Below, one piece after another: positions 37,813 through 47,800 of a stretch of DNA of 64,000 bases. Position 1 is the stretch's first letter, and the number at the start of each line of letters is the position of its first letter. Both the position numbers and the translations under genes were made by a program. Where the stretch lies: NCBI RefSeq assembly GCF_020707265.1, contig NZ_JAJFEQ010000015.1, positions 1 to 64,000 on the forward strand, in the 5' to 3' direction. The DNA is from Massilia sp. IC2-477 (lineage in GTDB: Bacteria; Pseudomonadota; Gammaproteobacteria; Burkholderiales; Burkholderiaceae_D). The notes under the pieces were generated by a model. That model saw only the letters and a list, made by a program, of their open reading frames with translations. It was not told the origin of the DNA and did no database searches.

Positions 37813-38940
37813 TCAATAGCTGGCGAGCGGCGTCAAGGCGCCGTTCTTGAAGGTATAGACGGTGACCGTGGTCTTCTTGAGGTTGCCCTTCGGGTCGTAG
37901 CCATAGCTGCCGACCACGCCCTGGTAGCTGATCGCGTGCATGGCGGCGCCCACCTTGGCGGCATCGACCGAATTGGCCGACTTCATGGCCTGGGCGATGA
38001 ATTTAATCTGGTCGTAGAAGGACGGGGCATACACGTCGGGGTCGCGCTTGAAGCGCGCCTTGTAGGCATTGATGAAGGCCTGGCCGCCCGGCTGCTTGGC
38101 GACGATGGCGCCGGCCTGGGCGCAGCGCACGTTCTCGCCGACGGCGCTGCCGCCGAGCTTCGCCATCTCCGGGCTGCACAGGGTGTCGCCGCCCAGCAGC
38201 GGCACGTTCAGTCCGAGCGCCTTCATCTGGCGCGCCATCGGCGCCGCTTGCGGCGCATAGCCGCCGAAGAACACCGCGTCGACGCGCTTGGCTTTCAGGG
38301 CGGTGAGGATGGCGGCGAAGTCGGTCGCCTTGTCGGTGGTGTATTCGTGGCCGGCGACCTTCATGCCATTGGTCTGGGCCTGGCGCTTGAATTCCATCGC
38401 GATGCCCTGGCCGAAGGCGGTGCGGTCGTCGATCACGCCGACGTTCTTCACCTTGAGTTCCTTGGCCGCGTAGCTTGCTACCGAGCCGCCCACCTGGGTG
38501 TCGCTGGCGACAATGCGGAACACGGTCGGGTAGCCGGACTGGGTGATCTTGGGATTGGTGCCGACGGTCGACATCAGGATGCCGTTGTCGTTGTAGACGC
38601 GCGAAGCGGGGATCGCCACGCCCGAGTTGTAGGGGCCGAGCACGAACTTCACCTTGGCGTCGGCGAACTTCTGCGCCACGGTGACGCCCTGTTTCGGGTC
38701 GCCCTGGTCATCTTCGGACTGCAGCTCGAAGCGGATGGTATTGCCGCCGACCTGGATCTTCTGGGTGTTGAGTTCTTCGATGGCGAGGCGCACGCCGTTC
38801 TCGTTGTCCTTGCCGGCGAAGGCATTCGCGCCCGACAGCGGGCCGCTGACGCCGATCTTGACGACTTGTTCGGCGGCGTTGGCGTGGATAGCAAGCAGCG
38901 CGGCCAGCGCCAGCGGCGCCATGTGCAGTTTGGATGGCAT
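37813..38940 (-). CDS. Branched-chain amino acid ABC transporter substrate-binding protein (LivK-like)
   Basis: A 375-residue periplasmic binding protein. ATG 38940 gives the signal peptide MPSKLHMAPLALAALLAIHA. The mature part starts with VVKIGVSGPLSGANAFAGKD, the leucine/isoleucine-binding motif, and continues with VLGPYNSGVAIPASRVY and GVIDDRTAFGQGIAMEF. No livHMGF permease or ATPase genes lie here, so it must serve an unlinked transporter. The Lrp-type gene upstream on the same strand, and the peptidase-like gene downstream, fit an amino-acid uptake role. Confidence 0.9.
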   Translation of the reverse strand: MPSKLHMAPLALAALLAIHANAAEQVVKIGVSGPLSGANAFAGKDNENGVRLAIEELNTQKIQVGGNTIRFELQSEDDQGDPKQGVTVAQKFADAKVKFVLGPYNSGVAIPASRVYNDNGILMSTVGTNPKITQSGYPTVFRIVASDTQVGGSVASYAAKELKVKNVGVIDDRTAFGQGIAMEFKRQAQTNGMKVAGHEYTTDKATDFAAILTALKAKRVDAVFFGGYAPQAAPMARQMKALGLNVPLLGGDTLCSPEMAKLGGSAVGENVRCAQAGAIVAKQPGGQAFINAYKARFKRDPDVYAPSFYDQIKFIAQAMKSANSVDAAKVGAAMHAISYQGVVGSYGYDPKGNLKKTTVTVYTFKNGALTPLASY

Positions 38941-39023
38941 TCCCTGAGTCTCCGTGATGTTCAACGGACGCCATCATCGCATGAAAGCCGCCGCCGGTTA
39001 AGCGGCCGCGCGTGCCGACAGGA

Positions 39024-39509
39024 TTACGCAGGCAGCCCGTGCGAAATCAGCTCCAGCGGCAGCGCGGTGGTGCACTTGATCTGCTCCATCGAGAAGGCCG
39101 AAGACACGCCGGTCAGGCGCGCGGTCTTGATCAGCTTCTTGTAGAAGCGGTCGTAGCCGGCGATGTCGGTGGTGACCACCTTCAGCAGGTAGTCGACGTC
39201 GCCGCTCATGCGGTGGAACTCGAGCACTTCCGGCAGCGCCTGCACCGCGGCGGCGAAGCGCGCCAGCCATTTTTCGTCGTGCTCGCTGGTGCTCACGCTG
39301 ACGAAGACGGTGACGGGCAGGCCGACCTTGTCGCGGTTGACGATGCTGACCCGGCTTTCGATATAGCCCTCTTCCTCCAGGCGCTTGACGCGCTTCCAGC
39401 ATGGGGTGCTGGACAGGCCGACCTTTTCGCTGAGGCCGGAAATGGAGAGGGTGGCGTCTGCCTGCAATGCGGCAAGGATAGCGCAATCAAACTTGTCGAG
39501 TGAGTTCAT
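39024..39509 (-). CDS. Lrp/AsnC family transcriptional regulator
   Basis: A 161-residue regulator. ATG 39509 follows CAGGAAA; a longer frame has no support. The AsnC helix-turn-helix (SISGLSEKVGLSSTPCWKRVKRLEEEG) and the RAM ligand-binding domain (PVTVFVSVSTSEHDEKW onward) are clear. It reads away from the desulfurase fusion and toward livK. The divergent spacer holds two perfect palindromes, consistent with autoregulation and control of the neighbour. Confidence 0.93.
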   Translation of the reverse strand: MNSLDKFDCAILAALQADATLSISGLSEKVGLSSTPCWKRVKRLEEEGYIESRVSIVNRDKVGLPVTVFVSVSTSEHDEKWLARFAAAVQALPEVLEFHRMSGDVDYLLKVVTTDIAGYDRFYKKLIKTARLTGVSSAFSMEQIKCTTALPLELISHGLPA

Positions 39510-39519
39510 TTTCCTGATA

Positions 39520-39531
39520 TCGATATATCGA
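39520..39531. promoter_or_regulatory. 12-bp palindrome, likely Lrp-type operator
   Basis: TCGATATATCGA is a perfect palindrome 11 bases from the Lrp start codon, in an AT-rich divergent spacer (39510-39659). A second overlapping dyad, ATATCGATAT, shifts it by a few bases. Confidence 0.5.
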
Positions 39532-39634
39532 GAATATATATGCCAATGCAGCGCCATAAAGCGCAGAAATTAGGATATGTTTACCGGCGCGACTCCGTAA
39601 CATATTCACTAACAATAACACGATCCGCAGCAAC

Positions 39635-39654
39635 TAATTACTTTTTTGTAATTA
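39635..39654 (+). promoter_or_regulatory. Inverted repeat at the ribosome-binding position of the desulfurase gene
   Basis: TAATTAC (39635-39641) and GTAATTA (39648-39654) flank six T residues and end five bases before the ATG at 39660. No Shine-Dalgarno sequence is visible in this stretch. It may be an operator on the DNA or a weak RNA hairpin. Confidence 0.5.
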
Positions 39655-39659
39655 TCTTT

Positions 39660-41624
39660 ATGAGCACTGAACTCTACCTCGACGCCAACGCCACTTCGCC
39701 CGTCCTGCCGGCCGCCATCGATGCAGCCCTGGCGGCGATGGGCGCCTGCTTCGGCAATCCGAGCAGCAGCCACGCCTGCGGCCTGCGCGCCAAGGCGCTG
39801 CTCGACGCCACCCGCGCCAGCGCGCGCCGGGTATTGGGAGCGCACAGCGGCCGGGTGATGTTCACCAGCGGCGCCACCGAAGGCATCCAGACCGCAGTGC
39901 TGTCGGCGCTGTGCGCGCTGCGTGAGCGGCGCCAGCGCGGCGAAGCCTGCGGCGACCTGCTGCTCTATGGCGCCACCGAGCACAAGGCCGTGCCGGAAAG
40001 CCTGGCGCACTGGAACCGCCTGCTCGGCACCGACCTGGAGCTGCGCGCGCTGCCGGTCGACGCCGACGGCCGCCACCGCCTCGACCTGCTGCGCGAACTG
40101 GCGCCACGCGCCGCCTTTGTCTGCACCATGGCCGCCAACAACGAGACCGGCGTCGTGTCCGACCTCGATGGCATCGCGCGCGTGCTGGCGGAGAGCGGCA
40201 GCCCGGCCCTGTGGATGGTCGACTGCGTGCAGGCCCTCGGCAAGCTGCCGCTGCAGCTCGACGCCACCCGCATCGACTACGCACCCTTCTCGGGCCACAA
40301 GCTGTATGCGCCGAAAGGCATCGGCCTGCTGTACGTGCGCGAGGGCGCGCCGTACACGCCCCTGATGTGCGGCGGCGGCCAGGAAGCCGGCCAGCGCTCC
40401 GGCACCGAGAACATGGCCGGCATCGCCGCCCTGGGCGCGGTGCTCGCCGCCTTGGAAGCAGGGGATACCTTCCGCACCCACGTCCAGCTGCGCGGCTACC
40501 GCGAGCGCCTGGTGGCCGCACTGCGCGACGCCTTTCCCACCCTGGTGTTCAACGCACCGCTGGAAGGGTCGCTGCCGACCACGCTGAATTTCTCGGTGCC
40601 CGGCATGAGCAGCAAGGAACTGCTCGACCTGTTCGACGCCGCCGGCGTGCGCGTCAGCGCCGGTTCCGCGTGTTCGGCCGCCAAGGTGGCGCCGAGCTAT
40701 GTGCTGGATGCGATGGGCGTGCCGCTCGAGCGCAGCGCCTCGGCGGTGCGCCTCTCCTTCGGCCCGCTGGCGGACGACGCCTTCATCGAATCCGCCTGCG
40801 CGCGCATCCTGCACTGCGGCCGCGCGCTGGCCGACGCGCGTCCGGACGCGCGCCTGCAGCAGCTCGAATCGCAGGGCGCCAGCGGCTGGCTGTTGTTCGG
40901 CGACGACGGGCGCCACTGTATCGCCATCGATCCTCCCGCCGCGCAGGCGGCGCGCATCGCCGCCGACCTGCGCGCGCGTGATTGTGGCGTGCTGGCCTGT
41001 TTCGACACCAGCCATGGCGCCGGCGGCGCCGATGCCCTGGCCGAGCTGCTGGACGCGACGCCGGGCTGGCCGGGCGGGGCGCAGCAGGTCGTATTGCAGG
41101 GGCGGACACTGGATGCGATCGCGTTTGGCGAGGACGTGCTGGCGAAGGATGGCGATGCGTATCTGCTGGGCCGCCCGGAGAACGGCGTGCTGGCGCCAGG
41201 CGCGGTGCGCTTCGTGTTTGGGGCCGCGCCGGGCGAGGCCGGATTGGAGGCCGCCCTGTGCTGCCACCGTGTCGGCGAACCGGCCGTGTCGCGCCCGGGC
41301 GCCGATCCGCTGCCGATGGATGGCATCGACCTGGATCCGACCTCCGCCGCCGCCTACCTGGCCGCCCACCCGGACGCGCTGCTGGTGGACGTGCGCGAGC
41401 TGCCGGAACACGCCGCGGCCGCCGCCCAGCTGCGCGGGCGCAGCGCCCACAATGTGCCGCTGTCGCAGCTGGCCGGCCAGGCGGTCCACTGGCTGCGCGA
41501 ACCGCGTCCGCTGGTGTTCGTCTGCCGCAGCGGCAACCGCAGCGCACGCGCCGCGCGCCTGCTGCGCCGCCTTGGCCATGCCCAGGCCTGGCACGTCGCG
41601 GGCGGGCTGGCGCTGGCAAACTGA
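39660..41624 (+). CDS. Cysteine desulfurase fused to a degenerate MBL-like region and a rhodanese domain
   Basis: A 654-residue fusion. Residues 1-385 are a class V aminotransferase of the IscS/NifS type: FGNPSSSH, AANNETGVVSD, PLP lysine K214 (FSGHKLYAPKG) and active-site Cys C338 (SAGSACSA). Residues 400-550 have no clear family. FDTSHGAGGADALAELL (D449-H452) looks like the remains of a metallo-beta-lactamase HxHxDH motif, but the metal ligands are gone. Residues 560-654 are a rhodanese domain with active Cys C622 (FVCRSGNRSARAA). The desulfurase could pass persulfide sulfur to the rhodanese within one chain. It is divergent from the Lrp gene. Confidence 0.85.
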   Translation: MSTELYLDANATSPVLPAAIDAALAAMGACFGNPSSSHACGLRAKALLDATRASARRVLGAHSGRVMFTSGATEGIQTAVLSALCALRERRQRGEACGDLLLYGATEHKAVPESLAHWNRLLGTDLELRALPVDADGRHRLDLLRELAPRAAFVCTMAANNETGVVSDLDGIARVLAESGSPALWMVDCVQALGKLPLQLDATRIDYAPFSGHKLYAPKGIGLLYVREGAPYTPLMCGGGQEAGQRSGTENMAGIAALGAVLAALEAGDTFRTHVQLRGYRERLVAALRDAFPTLVFNAPLEGSLPTTLNFSVPGMSSKELLDLFDAAGVRVSAGSACSAAKVAPSYVLDAMGVPLERSASAVRLSFGPLADDAFIESACARILHCGRALADARPDARLQQLESQGASGWLLFGDDGRHCIAIDPPAAQAARIAADLRARDCGVLACFDTSHGAGGADALAELLDATPGWPGGAQQVVLQGRTLDAIAFGEDVLAKDGDAYLLGRPENGVLAPGAVRFVFGAAPGEAGLEAALCCHRVGEPAVSRPGADPLPMDGIDLDPTSAAAYLAAHPDALLVDVRELPEHAAAAAQLRGRSAHNVPLSQLAGQAVHWLREPRPLVFVCRSGNRSARAARLLRRLGHAQAWHVAGGLALAN

Positions 41625-41635
41625 CCTCTCATACC

Positions 41636-41745
41636 GTAGGGTGGGCGGGTCTTCCCGCCCACGCGGTCAGCTGACACGAGATCTGCCGCCGCGATTGCGC
41701 AATCGATAACGATCACCGCGTGGGCGGGGGACCCGCCCACCCTAC
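41636..41745. repeat. 110-bp composite inverted repeat, copy B
   Basis: It starts GTAGGGTGGGCGG at 41636 and ends CCGCCCACCCTAC at 41745, with hairpin arms as in copy A. The centre differs from copy A and contains GATTGCGCAATC. It begins 11 bases after the desulfurase stop. The remaining 125 bases before the next gene show no other feature. Confidence 0.8.
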
Positions 41746-41870
41746 AGCTGATCCCGTATCTTTCGCCTGTGTACGCCACCGCACAGTGGCTGCCGCCGGC
41801 ATCTTCTAGCATGGCGGTGGCCGTGCGCGCCCTGCGTTTCCCTTCCCATTGACCTGCTTCCGGCGCTTTC

Positions 41871-44800
41871 ATGCGCCAGCGGTCGACAGCGCGCGCCTCT
41901 GTGTCGAGGTCCCTGTTGAAGCAATTGAATAACCCGAAGGCTGGATCCGGCGCCGCCGCCATCGACGGCGCCGTCGGCCTGCGGGCGCTGCTGGCTGAAC
42001 TGGCCGAGGCGCTCGATGCCGCCTGCGATGCGCTGGACGGCGCACGCCGCCGCGGCAGCGATCTGCCGCCGGCCGCCGCCGCCATCCTCGACCACAGCCC
42101 CCTGATCGATGCCCAGCTGCGCCAGGCGCGCGGCCAGTTGCTGAACGACCGCGGCGTCCTCCCGGCCTCGGCGCCAGGCGGCGCCCGCATCCTCGCACTG
42201 GCGCGCAAAGCAGCATCCGACGACGAAGGCCGCATCGACCGCGCCGCCCTAGAACGCTTTCTCGCCGCCAGCCAGCAGGGCGCGCCCCTGCGGCTGGCGG
42301 AACTGCGCTTGTTCCCCGCCGCGCTGCGCCTGGCCTTGCTCGACGCCCTGCGCCAGATCGCCGACCGCGGCGCCCGCGCCTGCGAGGAACGCATCCTGGC
42401 CGCCGACTGGGCCGGGCGGATGCTCGACACCGCCGCCCACCGCTCCGGCGACCTGGTCCTGCTGGTGGCTGACATGGCGCGCGCCGTGCAGCCGATGGGC
42501 AGCAGCTTCGTCGCCGAACTGGCGCGCCGCCTGCAGGGACAGGGCGGCGTCGCGCAGGCCCTGCAATGGATCGAAGCGCGCCTGCTCGACGAAGGGCTGA
42601 GCATCGGCCAGCAGGTGCAGCACGAACGCGACACCATGGCGGCCGACGGCACGCTGGTCGCCAACATCCTGGCCAGCCTGCGGGGACTCGCCGGGATCGA
42701 CTGGCGCCTGCTCGCTGAAGAGGCCAGCACGATCGAGCCGCTGCTGCGCGCCGACCCGGACGGCAGCTATCCGCGCATGGACGGCGCCACCCGCGACACG
42801 TACCGGCTCGCCGTCGAAACCCTGGCGCGGCGCAGCAAGCGTTCCGAATCCGACGTCGCCCAGGAAGCGCTGGCGCTGGCTGGGGTGCATCGCGCACCCG
42901 GGGAGGGAGGACTCGACGCGCGCCGCCGCCACATCGGCTACTACCTCGCCGGACCGGGCCTGCCTGCGCTGGAAGCGCGCCTGCTGCCGAAACGCGGCCT
43001 GGCCGCACGCCTGCGCCACGCCCCGCTGGCGCTGCAGATCGGCGCAACAAGCCTGCTCACGCTGCTGTTCGCAGCGGTCGTGGTGCTATGCGCCCGACAG
43101 CAGGGTGCCGGAATCGTGCTGCAGTTCTTCATCGGCCTGCTGGCGCTGCTCGGGGGCAGCAGCCTGGCGCGCGCGCTGACCGACATGATGACGTCCTGGC
43201 TGGCGCCGCAAGCCTGTACACCGCGCATGGATTTCGCCGACGGCATCCCGGCCGAGGCCCAGACCCTGGTCGCGGTCTCGGCGCGCCTCAGCAACCGCAC
43301 CCAGGTCGACGCCCTGTGCCGCGACCTGGAAGTGCGCTACCTGGCCAACCGCGATCCGCACCTGCGCTTTTGCCTGCTGGCGGACCTGCACGATGCGCCG
43401 CTTGGAACGCTGCCGGAAGACGCCGACCTGATCGCGCACGCGGTGGCCGCCATCGAGGAGCTGAACCGCCGCTACGCGCGCGAGCACAGCTTCGCCATCG
43501 TCGACGAGGACGGCCAGCCAGCCACCCGGAGGCGCCACATTGAACCTTTCCTGATGCTGCAGCGCCCGCGTGTATGGAACAGCGGCGAGCAGGCCTGGAT
43601 CGGGCGCGGCCGGCGCCGCGGCCAGCTGGCCGACCTGAATGCCTGGCTGGCCGGAGGCGCGCGCGAATGCTTCGCCGCCACCGCCGGCAGCAGTGCCGGG
43701 CTGGCGGAAGTGCGCTACGTGATCGCCCTGGACGCCGCCACCGACCTGCCGCGCGACGCCGCGCGCCGGCTGGCGGGCGCCATGGCGCATCCGCTCAACC
43801 AGCCGGCCCTCGACGCCGGCAACAGCCGGGTGCTGGAAGGACACGCCATGCTGCGCCCCAGCGTCGGCGGCGCCTTGCCCGGTACGCAGGCTTTCCGCTA
43901 CCAGCGCCTGTGGAGCGAGGGGCGCGGCACCTGGGGTGCGCGCATGGTCGGACGCGAATGCGAAGACCACGGCATGTTCGGCTGGGCCGCCATCTACGAC
44001 GTCGATGCCTGCGAACGGCTGCTGCGCGGCCGTCTGTCAAACGATGCGCTGCCGGCGCCGGGCCTGGTGGACGACGGTTGCCTGCACGCCGGCCACGACT
44101 GCGAAGTGCGGCTGGAAGAAGCCATCCCCGCCAGCTATGGCGAGCACGCGCTGCGGCGCCATCGCGCGCTGCGCGCGGCCTGGCAGGTGGCGGGCTGGGT
44201 GCGTGGCCGCGTGGTGCAGGCCGACGGCAGCCGCGTAGTCAACCCGATGACGCCCGAAGCACGCTGGCAGTTGTTCGACACGCTGCGCGAAAGCCTGGTA
44301 GCGCCGGCATTGCTGCTGCTGCTGGTGCTGTGCTGGACGGGATTGACGGCGCCCGCGTTCTGGACCGGGGTGGTGCTGTCGGTGTTCTTCCTGCCGGCCC
44401 TGCTGGGCAGCCTCATTGCCCTGGTCGACCGTCCGCACGACGCGCCCTGGCGCCAGCACCTCGACAGCTGGGCGCGCGGCGCCCGCGTGCCGCTGGTGCG
44501 CGCGGCGCTGGCCGCCAGCTTCCTGCCGCACGCCGCCTGGTGCCAGGGCGATGCGCTGGTGCGTGCGCTCTGGCGCAGCCGGGTGTCGCGCCGGCGCCAG
44601 CTCGAGTGGAAGCCGAAAGCGCTGGCGCGTCCCGCGCGGATCATCGAGAACAACTGGCTGACCATGTGGTTTGCGCCGGTGCTGGCGGTGGCCACCGCGC
44701 TGCTGCTGACCTTTGCCAACCCGTATTCGCTGTTCCCGGCGGCGCCGGTGCTGCTGGTGTGGTTCCTGTCGCCGGTGCTGTCCTGGTGGACCAGCCTGCC

Positions 44801-47800
44801 GCTGCGCGTCCAGCGCCTGCCGCGCCTGCCGGCCTCGCGCCAGGCATTCCTGCAGCGCCTTGCGCGCCGCAGCTGGCGCTTTTTCGAGAACCACGCCGGC
44901 CCGGCCGGCAACTGGCTGCCGCCTGACACCGTGCAGGAGCATCCGCACCCGCTGGCGGACGCGCGCACCACGCCGTCCGGCATCGCGCTTTATTTGTTGT
45001 CCGCGCTGGCGGCGCGCGACTTCGGATTCATTCCCCCTGCCGCGCTGCTGCGCCGGCTGGATGCGGTGCTGGCCTCGATGGCGCTGCTGGAGCGCTGGAA
45101 CGGCCACTTCCTCGCCGCTTACGACAGCGCCACCCTGGCCCCGATCGAGCCGGCCTATGTCGCCACCCGCGACAGCGGCTGGATGGCGCTTGCCATGCGC
45201 CTGCTGGGCGCCGGCCTGGACGAACTGGCCGACGCCCCGATCGCCGGTCCCCAGGACCTGGACGGCCTGCGCGCGGCCTTGCACGTCGTCGACGAACTGG
45301 CCCAGCACCAGCCGCACGGCGTGCGCGCCCAGGTGGCGGCCGTCTGGGCCGCGCTCGATCCGCAACGCTGCCGCGCCGCCGACACCCTCCCGGGCCTGTT
45401 CGAATGCCTGCGCCACGTTACCACCGCCGCCGATGCGCTGGAGGCCGGCCTCCCCACCGATGCCGCCCCGGCGCTGCGCGACTGGGCCGCCTGCCTGGCC
45501 GCCCAGTGCCACAGCCTGCAGGACGAGCTGCTGGCGCTGACGCCCTGGATGCGCGCCGCCGAGGAATACGTGTTCGACGCCAGCCTCACGCGTATCCCGA
45601 GCCTGCGCGAGCTGGCCGCCCTCGAGACGGCCCCCGGCACCCACCACGAGCTGGCGCGGCTGGTGCGCGAGGGCCGCCAGCATGCGCAGAAGCTGTTGAA
45701 AGAGACGGCGCGGCTGGCGCAGCAGGCGCGCGGCTATGGCGCCATGGACTTCCGCGCGCTGCTCGAGCGCGACACCGGCCTGCTGGCCGCCGGCTGCAAC
45801 GTGCGAGACGAGCGCCTCGACAGCGACAGCTGCGACCTGCTGGCATCGGAGGCGCGCCTGGCCAGCTACCTGGCGGTGGCGCAGGACCAGCTGGGGCAGA
45901 CCCACTGGTGGGTGCTGGGCCGCCCCATGCGCGTCCTGGGGGCCGAACAGCTGCTGCTCTCGCGCAGCGGGGGGCTAGCGGACTACCTGGCGCCGCAACT
46001 CCTGATGCCGTCCTGGCGCGAAACCCTGCTCGACCACGCCGGCCGCGCCGCCGTGCGTGCGCAGGTGGTCCACGGCGCGCGCCACGCCATGCCCTGGGGA
46101 TTCTCGGAATCGCTGTGTAACGCGGTCGATGCCCAGCTGCGCTACCAAAGTGAGTGCTTCGGCGTTCCGGTAGCAGGCCTGGCGCGCAGCGCCGGCGCCG
46201 ACCTGGTGGCCGCCCCCCATGCGGCGCTGCTGGCGCTGCCGGTGCTCCCGTCGCCGGCGCTGGCCAACCTGGAGCGCATGGCCCAGGAAGGATTAAACGG
46301 CGAATACGGCTTCTACGACGCGGTCGACCATACCCCGGGACGGCTGCCGCACGGCGAGCGCCGCCACGTGGTGCGCGCCTACTCCGCCCGCCACCAGGGA
46401 ATGAGCCTGCTCGCGCTGCTGCAGACCCTGCACGAGGCGCCGATGCAGCGCCGCTTCGAGCGCGATCCCGAGCTGCGCGCAGCCCAGGCCCTGCTGCAGG
46501 AGCCGCTGCCGGCCCGCGGCGCATCGACACCCTCACACTACGACGACGCGGCGCCGCAGGCCGTTCCCGCACCAGGCCGCGTGGTCGACCGTGCCGGAGC
46601 TGCCGCCGGGGCGCCGGAACTGCAGCTGCTGTCGAACGGCAGCTACCACGTGATGGTGGACAGCGACGGCGCCGGCTACAGCCTGTGGCGCGACTTCGTG
46701 CTGACCCGCTGGCAGCCGGATCCGCTTGGCGCCAGGGGTGGCCTGGCCTGCGTGCTGGTCGACGCGGCATCGAAGGAGCAGTGGTCGGCGACGCTGGCGC
46801 CGGTACACGGCGCGCCAGAACGCTACGAGGCGGCCTTCGCCGAGGGCCGCGCCAGCTTCCGCCGCGAAGAGCGCGGCTTGATCATCGTGACCGAGGTGGT
46901 GGTGGCGCCCGACGACGACGTCGAGCTGCGCCGCATCCGCATCCGTAATACCCTCGATGCGCCGCGCACGCTGGACGTCACCGCGCATGTTGCCTTGCCG
47001 GCGCAGGAAGCGCGGGTACGGTCCGACGCGCAGTCGCAAGCGCTGCTGTCGCTGGCCGGACCAGGCGCCCCGGTCGTGTTCTGCCGCATGGCGGTGCGCG
47101 GCGCGGCGGGCGCCCCTGTCTTCAGCAGCACCTGCACCGACCCGGCCAGCCCGCTGCCGGAACTGATCGAAACGCCGCTCGAACCGGCGCTGGCGATCCG
47201 CCGCAGCCTGACCCTCCAGCCCGGCCACGAAATCACGGTCGACCTGGCGCTGGGCACTGCCGCCACGCCGGCTGCCGCACGCGAACTGGCGCTGCGCTAT
47301 GGCGATCCGCAGGCGGTTGACGAAGCGGTCGAGGCGGCGTGGACGCACGGCCAGGCGGCCTTGCGCGCCGCCGGCCTGGGCGACGCCGAGGCCCAGCGCT
47401 ACAACCGCCTGGCCGCCTGCCTGCTGGCGCCCGTGCCCGGCCTGCGCGCCGACCCCGGCATCATCGAACGCAACATGCGCAGCCGCGACGCCCTGCGCCT
47501 GTACGGCGTGGACGCCGGCCGTCCGTTGCTGGTGCTGCAGCCCGGCCTTGACAGCCGCCTGCTGCCCGAGATCCTGCAGGCCCATGTCTACTGGCGCGTG
47601 CGCGGCCTGGACGTGGACGTGCTGGTGCTGTGCGAGAACCGCGAGATCCGCAGCCAGGTGCTGGCGCTGGAACAGCCGGACGGCATCCACGTCCACCTGC
47701 TGGAAGAAGTTCCGCAGGAAGACCGCATCCTGCTGCGCGCGGCCGCCCAGGTGCTGCTGGTAGAGGAGGGCGGCAGCCTGGCCGAGCAGCTGCGCCGCGC

